Positions 8,403-18,090 of a DNA stretch of 64,000 nucleotides are shown here, piece after piece. The notes below the pieces were generated by a model. That model was not told the origin of the DNA. It searched no databases and saw nothing but the letters and a program-made list of their open reading frames with translations. The position numbers were made by a program, and so were the translations under genes. How positions within the stretch are numbered: position 1 is the stretch's first letter; every line of letters starts with the position of its first letter. Source of the stretch: Dechloromonas sp. UBA6271 (GTDB lineage Bacteria; Pseudomonadota; Gammaproteobacteria; Burkholderiales; Rhodocyclaceae); the NCBI GenBank assembly GCA_002440665.1, contig DJUX01000042.1, forward strand, positions 38,553 to 102,552. The letters run 5' to 3'.

Positions 8403-8880
8403 CGCCGGAGTCCGCGAGAACGCGGGCGAGCGCTCGCTCCTCGTCAGCCAGTTGTTCGAGGATGGGCTGATCGACGTCGAGGCAATGGAACAGGATTTCC
8501 CTTTCGTTTTCGCCGCACGGCAGGGTGCCCGGCAACAGGCTGGCGATAGTGGCGAAGGTGTTGCGCAGGCGGCCGGGGGGATGAGCGCTCTGATAGGCGA
8601 CGAACCCCGGGCGCAGCGTCAGACGCGGCGCGAAGGCGTGGCGCGCGACCTCCCAACCGGCGAGCAGCGACTGCCAGAGGAAACGCGGCAGCAGCGCGAC
8701 CAGCGGCAGCAGCCGCACCCGTTGCGGCCCGGGCGGCAACAGGTACAGGCTCGCCCGCGTGGCACCGGCCGCGGCAACGATGCCGACAATCAGCGAGGAC
8801 ACGGAAAGGCCGATGAGCGCACTCCAGAAAACCAGGAACAGCGCTCCGCGCACCAGTGCCGTGGGCAGCGCAGGACTCAC
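8395..8880 (-). CDS. mrpE: Mrp-type antiporter subunit E
   Basis: A 161-residue protein with two N-terminal helices and a cytoplasmic tail, matching MnhE/PhaE. Features are LFLVFWSALIGLS, then LLPLVALLPRFLWQSLLAGWEVARHAFAP and the family LRPGFVAYQ...LRNTFATIASLLPGTL string. The tail holds HCLDVDQPI, corresponding to the HvLD-type motif. It starts with GTG in a 4-base overlap (GTGA) with the end of the RND permease, so the antiporter genes are coupled to the efflux genes. This is the first antiporter gene of the cluster. Confidence 0.9.
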   Translation of the reverse strand: MSPALPTALVRGALFLVFWSALIGLSVSSLIVGIVAAAGATRASLYLLPPGPQRVRLLPLVALLPRFLWQSLLAGWEVARHAFAPRLTLRPGFVAYQSAHPPGRLRNTFATIASLLPGTLPCGENEREILFHCLDVDQPILEQLADEERALARVLADSGDV

Positions 8881-11800
8881 TTTGCTCCCGCCGCCTCCGG
8901 GGGCGACGACTTGCCACCGAATACCGTCACATAGAGCGCCGGCAGGAAGACCAGCGTCAGCAGCGTGGCCACCAACAAGCCGCCCATGATGGCGAAGGCC
9001 ATCGGCCCCCAGAACACGGTCGGCGCGATCGGGATCAGGCCGAGCACGGTCGAGACCGCCGTCAGGACCATCGGCCGGAACCGCGAGGTTGCCGAGGCAA
9101 GGACCGCCTCGAGAACGTTCCTGCCTTCCGCGCGGTCGTTCTCGATCTGCACGATCAGGATCACCGTGTTCTTGGCAATCATGCCGATCAGCGCGAGGAT
9201 GCCGAGGATAGCCACGAAGCCGAGCGGCCTGTTGAACAGCAGTAGCGAGAGGACGACGCCGATCAACCCGAGCGGCAGTACGCAGACCACAATCGCCAGG
9301 CGGCGGAAGCTCACCAGCAGCACCATCATGACCGTCAGCATCAGTACGATCATCAGCGGCACAACCGCGAACACCGAGGCTCTCGAGATAGCGCTCTCCT
9401 CGTACAGCCCGCCGGTTTCGATCTTGTACTGCGAAGGCAGCCTGGCGTTCAATTCGGCAATCTTCGGCGCCAGCGCGCCGACTACCGTATCAGGCAGGAC
9501 GCCGTGGTCGACGTCGGCGCGCACGGTGAGGGTGGGCAGCCGATTACGGCGCCAGACGATCGGGAATTCCTGCTCCTCGACCACCGTCGCAAACTGGCTC
9601 AAGGGCACCATACGCCCGCTTGACGTCGGCACCTGAAGCGAAGCCAGCGTCCCGAACGAGGCACGCTCTGCGTCAACCGCACGCGCCACCACATTCACCA
9701 GGTAGATATCATCGCGTACCTGCGTGACCGTGGAGCCGGTCACCTTGGCGTTGAGCACGGTAGCTAGGGCTGCGGAGCTGATACCAAGCTGCCGCGCCTG
9801 ATCCTGGTTGATGCGGACGCGCAATTGCCGGGCCGGCTCCATCCAGTCGTAGTTGATGTAGCGTGTGCGGGTGTCTGAACCCATCACCTGGGCCAGCTCG
9901 AGCGAAATTCTACGCACCTCGTCCTTGTCCGGGCCAGTCACGCGATACTGCAGCGGCCAGCCGACCGGCGGCCCCAGTTCGAGCGGAGAAACGCGCGCAA
10001 CGACTTCGGGAAACTGCTCGGCGAGTACTTTCTCCAGCTTGTCCTGCACCCGCTGGCGCGCTTCGATGTCCTTGGTGACGATCACGAACTGGGCGAAGAA
10101 CGGGTTGGCCAGTTGCACGTCAAGCGTCAGGATGAAACGGATCGCGCCGCGGCCGACATAGGTACTGTAGTGGTCAATGTCGGGGTCATCCTTGAGGAGC
10201 GCTTCGAGGCGCAGGGCCTGCGCCTCGGTGGCGTAGATCGAGGCGTTCTGGCGCAGCGTCATGCTGACGGTCAACTCGCTGCGGTCGGAGGCCGGAAAGA
10301 ACTGTTGCGGTACGTAGCGCAGCAGGAACATGGCAGCGACGAAAGCGGCCAGCGTCAGGCCGATGGTCAGCCATCTGGCGCGGATCGCGCCTTGCAGGAA
10401 GGCGCTGTAGACGGCAACCATCTTGCTCGGCTTGGGTTCCGCTTCGACCTTGGGTGCTTTCAGGATGGCCTTGCCGAGCAGCGGCCCGAAAACCACCGCG
10501 ACCAGCCACGAGGCAATCAGCGAAATGGCCACCACCGAAAAGATGTCGAACGTGTATTCGCCGGCGTTGCTTTTGGCGAAGCCGATCGGTACGAAACTCG
10601 CGATCGTAACCAGTGCGCCGATCAGCATGGGTGCCGCCAGCGTGCGGTAGGCGAAGGTCGCCGCGTCATCCATGCTGTCGCCCGCACCGAGGCGGCGGAG
10701 CATGGCATCGACGGTCGTCATCGCGTCGTCGACCAGCAATCCCAGCGCGATGATCAGCGCCCCGAGCGAGATGCGGTGGAGGTCGATATTCGCAACATTC
10801 ATCACGGCGAACACGACCGCCAGCGTCAGCGGAATGGCCAGCGCGACGACGGCGCCGGGCCGCCCGCCGAGGCTCGCGAAACTGCAGACGAGGATGATGA
10901 TGATCGCCTGCCAGAGCGAGGTCATGAAGTCGTTGATCGCGACGTCGACACTGACGGCCTGATCGGCGACCAGCGTCGGCTCGATACCGTGTGGCAGGTT
11001 GGCAGTGAAATCCGCCATTTCGCTGCGCACGTTGCGGCCCAGCGCCAGGATGTCGCCGGCGTCACGCATGGCGATGGCGAGGCCGATCGCAGGCTTGCCG
11101 TTGACGCGGAACATCGGCTGCGGCGGATCGGAAAAACCGCGCCGCACCGTGGCGATGTCGCCCAGGCGGAAGATGCGGTCGCCGGCAACGAGATTGACCG
11201 ACTCGATGTCGCGTTCCGAATCGAAGGACCCACTGACTCGCAGAAATACACGCTCCTGCCCAGTCTGGATGGTACCCGCCGGCCGCACCAGATTCTGCGC
11301 CTGCAGCGCTGCGAGAATTGTCGGGTAGTCGAGGCGCAGGGCGGCCAGGCGCTCGGTCGAGAACTCGATGAAGATCCGCTCGTCCTGCGCACCGAGAATT
11401 TCGATTTTCGACACATCGGGGACGTGCAGCAGGCGCGAACGCGCCGCTTCGACATGATCGCGCAGTTCGCGGAAGCTGAAGCCGTCAGCGGTAAAGGCGT
11501 AGATGATGCCGAAGGTGCTGCCAAAGTCGTCGTTGAAGCCCGGCCCGATGACGCCGGCCGGCAGCGAGCCGCGCATGTCACCGATGTTCTTGCGCACCTG
11601 GTACCAGATGTCGGGCACCTTGTGCGGCGGCGTCGACTGCTTCAGATCGACGAAGATCGTGGTCTGGCCAGCCGTCGTGTAGCTGCGCACCCGGTTGAGA
11701 TAGTCGGTTTCCTGCAGCGTTCTTTCCAGGCGTTCGGTGACCTGATTCAGGGTTTCCTCAACCGTCGCGCCCGGCCAGGCGGCGCTGACCACCATCGTCC

Positions 11801-11936
11801 GGAAGGTGAAGGCAGGATCCTCGCCACGTCCGAGTCGCTGGAAGGAGAATGTCCCGGCGACCACTGCGACGATCATCAGGAAGATGACCAGCGAGCGGTT
11901 GGCCAGTGCCCATTCCGAGAGATTCGGGCCGATCAT
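8877..11936 (-). CDS. RND-family efflux transporter permease (AcrB/HAE1-like)
   Basis: A 1019-residue inner-membrane pump with the RND layout: a short N-terminal helix (about residues 14-30), a large periplasmic loop, a helix block, a second periplasmic loop and a C-terminal helix block. The proton-relay pair sits in TM4 as LGLLVDDAMTTVDAMLRRLG. The protein ends ALYVTVFGGKSSPPEAAGAK. It uses proton influx to expel substrates through an adaptor and outer-membrane channel; no channel gene is nearby, so a TolC encoded elsewhere is presumed. It overlaps its adaptor gene by 4 bases and mrpE by 4 bases. Substrate cannot be read from sequence; sequence style is closer to the broad AcrB-like group than to CusA metal pumps. 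Confidence 0.93.
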   Translation of the reverse strand: MIGPNLSEWALANRSLVIFLMIVAVVAGTFSFQRLGRGEDPAFTFRTMVVSAAWPGATVEETLNQVTERLERTLQETDYLNRVRSYTTAGQTTIFVDLKQSTPPHKVPDIWYQVRKNIGDMRGSLPAGVIGPGFNDDFGSTFGIIYAFTADGFSFRELRDHVEAARSRLLHVPDVSKIEILGAQDERIFIEFSTERLAALRLDYPTILAALQAQNLVRPAGTIQTGQERVFLRVSGSFDSERDIESVNLVAGDRIFRLGDIATVRRGFSDPPQPMFRVNGKPAIGLAIAMRDAGDILALGRNVRSEMADFTANLPHGIEPTLVADQAVSVDVAINDFMTSLWQAIIIILVCSFASLGGRPGAVVALAIPLTLAVVFAVMNVANIDLHRISLGALIIALGLLVDDAMTTVDAMLRRLGAGDSMDDAATFAYRTLAAPMLIGALVTIASFVPIGFAKSNAGEYTFDIFSVVAISLIASWLVAVVFGPLLGKAILKAPKVEAEPKPSKMVAVYSAFLQGAIRARWLTIGLTLAAFVAAMFLLRYVPQQFFPASDRSELTVSMTLRQNASIYATEAQALRLEALLKDDPDIDHYSTYVGRGAIRFILTLDVQLANPFFAQFVIVTKDIEARQRVQDKLEKVLAEQFPEVVARVSPLELGPPVGWPLQYRVTGPDKDEVRRISLELAQVMGSDTRTRYINYDWMEPARQLRVRINQDQARQLGISSAALATVLNAKVTGSTVTQVRDDIYLVNVVARAVDAERASFGTLASLQVPTSSGRMVPLSQFATVVEEQEFPIVWRRNRLPTLTVRADVDHGVLPDTVVGALAPKIAELNARLPSQYKIETGGLYEESAISRASVFAVVPLMIVLMLTVMMVLLVSFRRLAIVVCVLPLGLIGVVLSLLLFNRPLGFVAILGILALIGMIAKNTVILIVQIENDRAEGRNVLEAVLASATSRFRPMVLTAVSTVLGLIPIAPTVFWGPMAFAIMGGLLVATLLTLVFLPALYVTVFGGKSSPPEAAGAK

Positions 11937-13036
11937 GGCTGCGTCCCGAGCAGGCGGACCTTCTGGCCCGGGCGCAAGGCCTGAACGCCCGCAGCAACGA
12001 CGATCTCGCCCGGGTTCAGGCCCGCCACCACCGTAACCTTCGCCGGGTCGGAGGCCCCCACTTCGATCGGACGCGAGGAGACCGTCAAGGCCTGCGGGTC
12101 AACGACCCACACCGCCGACCGGCCTTCGGCGCGCACCAGTGCCGAGGCGGGAATCTCGATTCCCGGCACTGCGCCGACCTGCATGCGACCGGTCACGGTC
12201 GTTCCCAGTCGCATCGCGGCCGGCGGGTCGATCAGTCCGACACGCACGGCGAAAGTTCCGGTCACCGGGTCGGCGCGCGGTGAAACCTCGCGCACCCGGC
12301 CCTTGGCCGTCACTGCCGGATCGGTCGCCAGAGTGACGATGATTTCCGGATTCGCCGGCGCGATATCCTTCAAACGAGCGGACACATCAAAAACAGCATC
12401 GCGACCATCCTTGCGCGCAACCTGAACGACCATGCGCCCCCCCTGGACCACCTCGCCGGGTTCGGCGCCGACCGCGGTCACCACGCCGCCGGCATCGGCC
12501 AGCAGTCGCGTATAGCCGAGGCGGTTGCGGGCGATGCCGACCTGTGCCTGCGCCGCGTCGACCTGCGCCTGGGCGCTGCTTGCAACCTGCGTGATCCGAT
12601 CGAAAGCCGCCTGGGAGATGAAGTTCTGAGCCAGCAGCGAACGGTTGCGCGTCTCGTTGGCTCGCGCCTCGATGAGCTGCCCGCGGGCACCCTGCAGGGT
12701 GGCTTCCGCCGCGCGCAGGCCATCTTCCTCGTTTTCCGGATTGAGCCGCGCGATTTCCTGGCCGGCCGTGACCGTGTCGCCGACATTCACCGCCCGGCTG
12801 ATCATGCGCCCGTCGATGCGAAACGCCAGATTGACTTCGGATTCCGCCTGCACCCTGCCGGTGAGCGAGACCGAATCGCCACCGTTTCCTGAAGCGATGG
12901 TCACCGCCCGCACCGGGCGGATTTCCGGGGCAACGACCTCCTCGGCCGGCCGGCAGGCAGCGAGAAATATCAGCACCGAGCCGACAAGCATCAGATCGAA
13001 CTTCCGCGCCACGCAGTTTTGGTCAGTCAATGACAT
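11933..13036 (-). CDS. RND efflux periplasmic adaptor (membrane fusion protein)
   Basis: A 367-residue adaptor of the HlyD/AcrA type. The N-terminus has a hydrophobic stretch ending in FLAAC, a probable lipobox, so it is likely a lipoprotein. It has a split biotinyl-lipoyl domain (SEVNLAFRIDGRMISRAVNVGDTVTAGQ and AGGVVTAVGAEPGEVVQGG), an alpha-helical hairpin between them (residues about 100-180), and a C-terminal barrel. It bridges the RND pump and an outer-membrane channel. An alternative start 14 codons downstream would still keep the lipobox. It is first in the efflux/antiporter operon, with a 144-base upstream gap after glgB that should hold the promoter. Confidence 0.92.
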   Translation of the reverse strand: MSLTDQNCVARKFDLMLVGSVLIFLAACRPAEEVVAPEIRPVRAVTIASGNGGDSVSLTGRVQAESEVNLAFRIDGRMISRAVNVGDTVTAGQEIARLNPENEEDGLRAAEATLQGARGQLIEARANETRNRSLLAQNFISQAAFDRITQVASSAQAQVDAAQAQVGIARNRLGYTRLLADAGGVVTAVGAEPGEVVQGGRMVVQVARKDGRDAVFDVSARLKDIAPANPEIIVTLATDPAVTAKGRVREVSPRADPVTGTFAVRVGLIDPPAAMRLGTTVTGRMQVGAVPGIEIPASALVRAEGRSAVWVVDPQALTVSSRPIEVGASDPAKVTVVAGLNPGEIVVAAGVQALRPGQKVRLLGTQP

Positions 13037-13180
13037 AGATCATCCAAATGAAAATCCGGAAACAGGCGGCAGTCTAACACGAGAGTATTGCTGCAACATT
13101 ATGTCTGTGTCGTGAAAGCCCCGCCGACAGGTCACCAGGGGCATTGTGCAACGCAGCATCGCCGGTGACTTGCTGCCGAA

Positions 13181-15046
13181 TCAGCGCCGCTGCAGGACCA
13201 CTGCGCCCAGCGGCGGCAAGGTGATTTCGAGATTGGCCGGGCAGTTCATCCACTCGCCGGCATGGGCATCGAGCGTCCCGCCATTGCCGAGGTTGCTGCC
13301 ACCGTAGTAAGCCGAATCGCTGTTGAGGATTTCGGCGTAGCGGCCGGCTTGCGGCACGCCGATCCGGTAGCCGGTTTTCGGCTCCGGGGTGAAGTTGACC
13401 GCAACCACCACGAAACTGCCGTCGCGCCCCCAGCGCAGCCACGAAAGTATCGAGTGCGCGCTGTCGTGGCAGTCGATCCAGGCGAAGCCGCAACTCTCGA
13501 AGTCCTGCGTGTGGAGCGCCGGATGGTCAAGGTAGAGGCGATTGAGGTCGGCCGACAGGCGCTGCAGGCCGGCGTGCGCCGGCTCGTTGGCCTGCCCCCA
13601 GTCGAGTTCGCGTGCCTCCGACCACTCGCGCCCCTGGCCAAATTCGTTGCCCATGAAGGTCAGCTTCTTGCCCGGCGTAAACGTCTGCCAGGCCAGCAGC
13701 AGGCGCAGGTTGGCGAAGCGCTGCCAGTCATCTCCCGGCATCTTGCCGAGCAGCGAGCCCTTGCCGTGCACCACCTCGTCATGCGAGAAGGGCAGCACGT
13801 AGTTTTCGCTGTAGGCGTAGATCTGGCCGAAGGTCAGCTCGTCATGATGCCAGCGGCGGTAAATCGGATCACGGTGAAAATAGCGCAGGCTGTCGTTCAT
13901 CCAGCCCATATTCCATTTCATCGAAAAGCCGAGGCCGCCGACGTAGGTTGGCCGCGACACCTGCGGCCAGGCGGTCGATTCCTCGGCGATGGTCAGCGCG
14001 CCGGGAAACTCGCCATGCACCATCGCGTTGAGTTCCTTCAGAAAATCGATGGCATCGAGGTTTTCCCGGCCGCCATATTTGTTGGGCAGCCATTCGCCGG
14101 CTTTGCGCGAATAGTCGAGGTAGAGCATCGACGCCACCGCATCGACCCGCAGGCCATCGAAGTGGAATTCGCTCAGCCACCAGTGCGCCGACGACATCAG
14201 GAAACTGCGCACCTCGTGGCGGCCGTAGTTGAATATATGCGTGCCCCAGTCGACATGCAGCCCGAGGCGCGGGTCTTCGTGCTCGTAGAGGGCGGTACCG
14301 TCGTAGCGGGCGAGCGCCCAGTCGTCCTGCGGAAAATGACCGGGAACCCAGTCGAGGATGACGCCGAGGCCGGCCTGATGGCAGGCATCGACGAAGGCGC
14401 GCAGTTCGTCCGGCGAACCGTAGCGCGCGGTTGCCGCAAAATAGCCGGTCGTCTGGTAACCCCAGGATTCGTCAAGCGGATGCTCGGTGATCGGCAGCAG
14501 TTCGAGATGCGTGTAGCCCTGAGCGACGGCGTAGGGAATCAGGCGCTCGGCCAGTTCGCGCCACAGGTAGGGCTTACCGTCCAGATGGCGCATCCAGGAG
14601 CCGGGGTGCACCTCGTAGATATTGACCGGCGCGCGCTGCCAGTCCCAGGCCGCGCGCCGTGCCAGCCAGTCGCCATCGCCCCAGGCGTGGCCGGAGGGCG
14701 GCACGACATAGGCGGCGGACCCCGGCCGCAACTCGAAGCCGCGCCCGTAGGGGTCGGACTTGGTCAGCTTCTCGCCGCTATGCCGGTTGATGATCTCGAA
14801 ACGGTAAAGACTGCCGGGCACGGCGGCCGGCACGGTCGCCTCCCAGACGCCGGAGGCACCGAGCGAGTGCAGGGCGTCGACGCGGCCCGCCCAGCCGTTG
14901 AAGTCGCCGACCACCGATACCTGGCCGGCATTCGGCGCCCAGACGCGGAACACGGTACCGGCTTCGCCCGGGTGCGCGCCAAGGAGACGATAGGCTTGGT
15001 AATTCCGCCCTTCGTTGAACAGATAAAGCGCATCCGATGACTGCAT
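13181..15046 (-). CDS. glgB: 1,4-alpha-glucan branching enzyme
   Basis: A 621-residue GH13 enzyme that makes alpha-1,6 branches in glycogen. Order: CBM48-type N-terminal domain (about residues 20-110), catalytic barrel (about 140-510) and a C-terminal beta domain. Catalytic residues appear as Asp302 in FHFDGLRVDAVASM and Glu355 in LTIAEES, with transition-state His/Asp in LPFSHDEVVHGK. The length fits the short class lacking the extra N1 domain. A GGGGGAGC ribosome site precedes the ATG. It faces glgC with only 54 bases between start codons, so a compact divergent promoter region serves both arms of the glycogen cluster. Confidence 0.97.
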   Translation of the reverse strand: MQSSDALYLFNEGRNYQAYRLLGAHPGEAGTVFRVWAPNAGQVSVVGDFNGWAGRVDALHSLGASGVWEATVPAAVPGSLYRFEIINRHSGEKLTKSDPYGRGFELRPGSAAYVVPPSGHAWGDGDWLARRAAWDWQRAPVNIYEVHPGSWMRHLDGKPYLWRELAERLIPYAVAQGYTHLELLPITEHPLDESWGYQTTGYFAATARYGSPDELRAFVDACHQAGLGVILDWVPGHFPQDDWALARYDGTALYEHEDPRLGLHVDWGTHIFNYGRHEVRSFLMSSAHWWLSEFHFDGLRVDAVASMLYLDYSRKAGEWLPNKYGGRENLDAIDFLKELNAMVHGEFPGALTIAEESTAWPQVSRPTYVGGLGFSMKWNMGWMNDSLRYFHRDPIYRRWHHDELTFGQIYAYSENYVLPFSHDEVVHGKGSLLGKMPGDDWQRFANLRLLLAWQTFTPGKKLTFMGNEFGQGREWSEARELDWGQANEPAHAGLQRLSADLNRLYLDHPALHTQDFESCGFAWIDCHDSAHSILSWLRWGRDGSFVVVAVNFTPEPKTGYRIGVPQAGRYAEILNSDSAYYGGSNLGNGGTLDAHAGEWMNCPANLEITLPPLGAVVLQRR

Positions 15047-15100
15047 TTGCTCCCCCTATCGCAGTATCATAAGACAAAACAGTGGACAGGGAGATCCGCC
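15047..15100. promoter_or_regulatory. Divergent glgB/glgC promoter region
   Basis: The 54 bases between the divergent glgB and glgC start codons must carry promoters or leaders for both arms. A GGGAGA ribosome site for glgC lies at about 15089-15094, and a purine-rich site for glgB on the other strand. The segment TATCATAAGACAAAACAG is AT-richer than its surroundings and could hold a -10 element, but no clear -35/-10 pair was found. Overlapping divergent promoters would make the two arms compete or respond together. Confidence 0.4.
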
Positions 15101-16420
15101 ATGCCGTTCAGCACCCCATGCCCGCATCAGGCCTATTGCGAAATGCGCGACCAGACCGACATGCGTTTCATCAGCCACCTGACGCGCAACACCTTCGCCA
15201 TCATCCTGGCCGGCGGCCGCGGCAGCCGCCTGAAGCAGCTCACCGACTTCCGCTCAAAACCGGCGGTACCGTTCGGCGGCAAGTTCCGCATTCTCGACTT
15301 CACGCTGTCCAACTGCGTCAACTCGGGCATCCGCAAGATCGGCGTCGCCACGCAATACAAGGCGCACAGCCTGATTCGCCACATCCAGCGCGGCTGGAGC
15401 TTCCTTGACGGCCGATTCGACGAGTTCATCCAGTTGCTGCCGGCGCAACAGCAGATCGACGAAACGCAGTGGTACCAGGGCACCGCCGACGCGGTTTTCC
15501 AGAACATGCATTTTCTCCGCCGCTACAACCCGGAACACGTGCTGATCGTCGCCGGCGACCACATCTACAAGATGGATTACGGCCGCATGCTGGCCTTCCA
15601 CGCCAAGCAGAAGGCCGACATGACCGTGGCCTGCATTGACGTGCCGCTCGCCGAAGCCCGCGAATTCGGCGTCATGGGCGTCGATGAAGACGATCGCGTG
15701 ATCGATTTCGTCGAAAAACCGCAGCACCCGCCGCACATTCCCGGCCAACCCGAGCGCGCACTGGCCTCGATGGGCATCTACATCTTCAACGCCAAGTTCC
15801 TCTTCGAGCAGCTGCAGCGCGACGCCCTGACCCAGGATTCCAGCCGCGACTTCGGCAAGGACATCATTCCTTATATCGTCTCGCGCTACCGCGTCTTCGC
15901 CCACCGCTTCGCCGAATCCTGCGTCGGCAGTGACCACCACCAGCCCTACTGGCGCGACGTCGGCACGATCGACGCCTACTGGGAGGCGAACATGGAGATG
16001 ACCAAGGTCACGCCGGAACTGAACATCTACGACAAGGACTGGCCGATCTGGACCTACCAGGAACAGCTGCCGCCGGCCAAGTTCGTCTTCGACGACGACG
16101 ACCGGCGCGGCACCGCCGTCGATTCACTGATCGCCGGCGGCTGCATCATCTCCGGCGCATCCGTGAAGCGCTCGCTGCTCTTTTCCAGTGTCGAGGTGCA
16201 TAGCTGGGCCAGCGTCGAAGATTCGGTCATCCTGCCCGGCGTCGACATCGGCCGCCACGCCGTCGTCAAGCGCTGCGTCATCGACAAACGCTGCCGCATC
16301 CCGCCCGGCATGGTCATCGGCGAGAACCCGGACGAAGACCGCAAGCGCTTCTTCGTCAGCCCCAAGGGCATCACCCTCGTCACCGCCGAAATGCTCGGCC
16401 AGGGCGCCAACCACTTTTGA
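15101..16420 (+). CDS. glgC: Glucose-1-phosphate adenylyltransferase (ADP-glucose pyrophosphorylase)
   Basis: A 439-residue nucleotidyltransferase that makes ADP-glucose, the glycogen precursor and usually the allosteric control point. The N-terminal pyrophosphorylase loop reads ILAGGRGSRLKQLTD followed by RSKPAVPFGGKFR. The glucose-1-phosphate region reads GVMGVDEDDRVIDFVEKP. The C-terminal third is a left-handed beta-helix (SVEVHSWASVEDSVILPGVDIG). Start 15101 was chosen because it has GGGAGA 7 bases upstream; an in-frame TTG further up lacks support. It begins the forward arm of the glycogen operon, followed after 3 bases by a GH57 gene. Confidence 0.96.
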   Translation: MPFSTPCPHQAYCEMRDQTDMRFISHLTRNTFAIILAGGRGSRLKQLTDFRSKPAVPFGGKFRILDFTLSNCVNSGIRKIGVATQYKAHSLIRHIQRGWSFLDGRFDEFIQLLPAQQQIDETQWYQGTADAVFQNMHFLRRYNPEHVLIVAGDHIYKMDYGRMLAFHAKQKADMTVACIDVPLAEAREFGVMGVDEDDRVIDFVEKPQHPPHIPGQPERALASMGIYIFNAKFLFEQLQRDALTQDSSRDFGKDIIPYIVSRYRVFAHRFAESCVGSDHHQPYWRDVGTIDAYWEANMEMTKVTPELNIYDKDWPIWTYQEQLPPAKFVFDDDDRRGTAVDSLIAGGCIISGASVKRSLLFSSVEVHSWASVEDSVILPGVDIGRHAVVKRCVIDKRCRIPPGMVIGENPDEDRKRFFVSPKGITLVTAEMLGQGANHF

Positions 16421-16423
16421 GCC

Positions 16424-18079
16424 ATGGCTGATCTCGCTTTCCTCTGGCACATGCACCAGCCGGATTACCGGCACCCGGAAAGCGGGCATTTCGTGCTGCC
16501 CTGGGTTCTGCTGCACGCCATCAAGGATTATTCCGACATGGCCTGCCATCTGGAGCGCCACCCGGGCATCCACTGCACCGTCAACTTCGTACCTGTGCTG
16601 CTCGACCAGATCGAGGACTATTGCGACCAGTTGGCGACCCGCCAGTGGCGCGACCCGCTGCTGCGCATCGCCGCCCACCCCGAACCCGATGCGCTGAGCG
16701 CCGACGACCGCGCCTGGCTGCTCGACATGGCCTTCCGCTGCCACGCGCCGACCATGCTCGAACCCTTCGCCCCCTATCGCCGGCTGCGCGACCTGCTGGC
16801 CTTCGTCAAGGTGCAGGACGCCAACACCCTGAGCTATCTCTCCGGCCACTATTACGCCGACCTCGCGACTTGGTTCCTGCTGGCGTGGAGCGGCGAAAGC
16901 CTGCGCCGCGACGGGCAAGCGGTGCCGGAACTGATGGCCAAGGGCGATGCCTTCACCCTTGCCGACCGCGAGCGCCTGCTGGCCGAGCTCGGCGGCGTGC
17001 TGGAAAAGCTGATTCCGCGCTACCGCGCCCTCGGCGAACGCGGCCAGGTCGAACTGAGCTGTACCCCGGCCAATCACCCGCTGGCCCCGCTGCTGATCGA
17101 TTTCAATGCCGCCCGCGAAGCCTGGCCGGAAAGTCCGCTGCCCTCGGCGCCGGAATACCCGGGCGGCCGTTCCCGGGTCGAATCCCATCTGGCGGCTGCC
17201 CTCGCCAGCCACGAGCAGCGCTTCGGCAAGGCGCCAAACGGCCTGTGGCCAGCCGAAGGGGCGCTGTCGGCGCCCTTCCTCAACCAGATCGCCGACGCCG
17301 GATTCCGCTGGACCGCCAGCAGCCACGGCGTGCTCAAGCATTCGGCCGGCAACCAGGCGCCGACGACCATTCCCTGGCAGGCGCCCGAAGGCACGCCGGG
17401 CGACATCACGCTCTTTTTCCGCAACGAGCAGCTCTCCGACCTGATCGGCTTCGAGTACGCCAACTGGCACGGCCGCGACGCCGCCCAGCATTTCATGACC
17501 GAACTGAAGGCCATCCACATCCGTGACAAGGACGCGCTGATCCCGGTCTTTCTCGACGGCGAAAATGCCTGGGAGTACTACCCCTACAACGCCTGGTACT
17601 TCTTTTCCGACCTCTACGGTGCGCTGGAAAAAAACACCGCCATCCGCACCGTGACCCTAAGCGAGGCGGCCAACGTGCATCGCACCCGGCGCACCCGCCT
17701 GCCACGCCTGACCGCCGGCAGCTGGGTCTTCGGCACGCTGTCGACCTGGCTCGGCAACGCGGACAAGAACCGCGCCTGGGATCTGCTGTGCGATGTCAAG
17801 CAGTGCGCCGACCGCGCCCTGCAAGGCGAACGTCTGACACCCGACGACCGGGCTGCCGTCGTCCAGCGCCTGGCCGTCTGCGAAAGCTCGGACTGGTTCT
17901 GGTGGCTCGGCGACTACAACTCGCCACAGTCAGTCGCCTGTTTCGACAGCCTGTTCCGCGAAAACATCAAATCTCTCTATCGCCTGCTCCACCTGCCGGT
18001 TCCCGTCAGCCTCGACCACCCGATCAGCCACGGCGGCGGCGCCCCCGAAAGCGGCGGCACGATGCGCCGCGCCACCTGA
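16424..18079 (+). CDS. GH57 family alpha-glucan-acting glycoside hydrolase
   Basis: A 551-residue GH57 enzyme. It opens with LAFLWHMHQPDYRHPESG, the GH57 region-1 histidines. The nucleophile region is GLWPAEGALSAPFL with a central Glu, and the acid/base region is PVFLDGENAWEYYPYNAWYFFSDLY with the conserved Asp. GH57 members include amylases, amylopullulanases, branching enzymes and glucanotransferases; the length and DGENAWE motif fit the alpha-amylase/alpha-mannosidase-like subgroup found in proteobacterial glycogen operons. Its exact reaction (debranching or alpha-1,4 hydrolysis) is not decided by sequence. It begins 3 bases after glgC and ends 11 bases before the second GH57 gene. Confidence 0.88.
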   Translation: MADLAFLWHMHQPDYRHPESGHFVLPWVLLHAIKDYSDMACHLERHPGIHCTVNFVPVLLDQIEDYCDQLATRQWRDPLLRIAAHPEPDALSADDRAWLLDMAFRCHAPTMLEPFAPYRRLRDLLAFVKVQDANTLSYLSGHYYADLATWFLLAWSGESLRRDGQAVPELMAKGDAFTLADRERLLAELGGVLEKLIPRYRALGERGQVELSCTPANHPLAPLLIDFNAAREAWPESPLPSAPEYPGGRSRVESHLAAALASHEQRFGKAPNGLWPAEGALSAPFLNQIADAGFRWTASSHGVLKHSAGNQAPTTIPWQAPEGTPGDITLFFRNEQLSDLIGFEYANWHGRDAAQHFMTELKAIHIRDKDALIPVFLDGENAWEYYPYNAWYFFSDLYGALEKNTAIRTVTLSEAANVHRTRRTRLPRLTAGSWVFGTLSTWLGNADKNRAWDLLCDVKQCADRALQGERLTPDDRAAVVQRLAVCESSDWFWWLGDYNSPQSVACFDSLFRENIKSLYRLLHLPVPVSLDHPISHGGGAPESGGTMRRAT

Positions 18080-18090
18080 AAAGCCTCACC

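Noticed and set aside
3398..8880. Membrane-bound hydrogenase (Mbh/Ech-like)
   Set aside because: No hydrogenase large or small subunit; small subunits E, F, G and C fit an Mrp antiporter.
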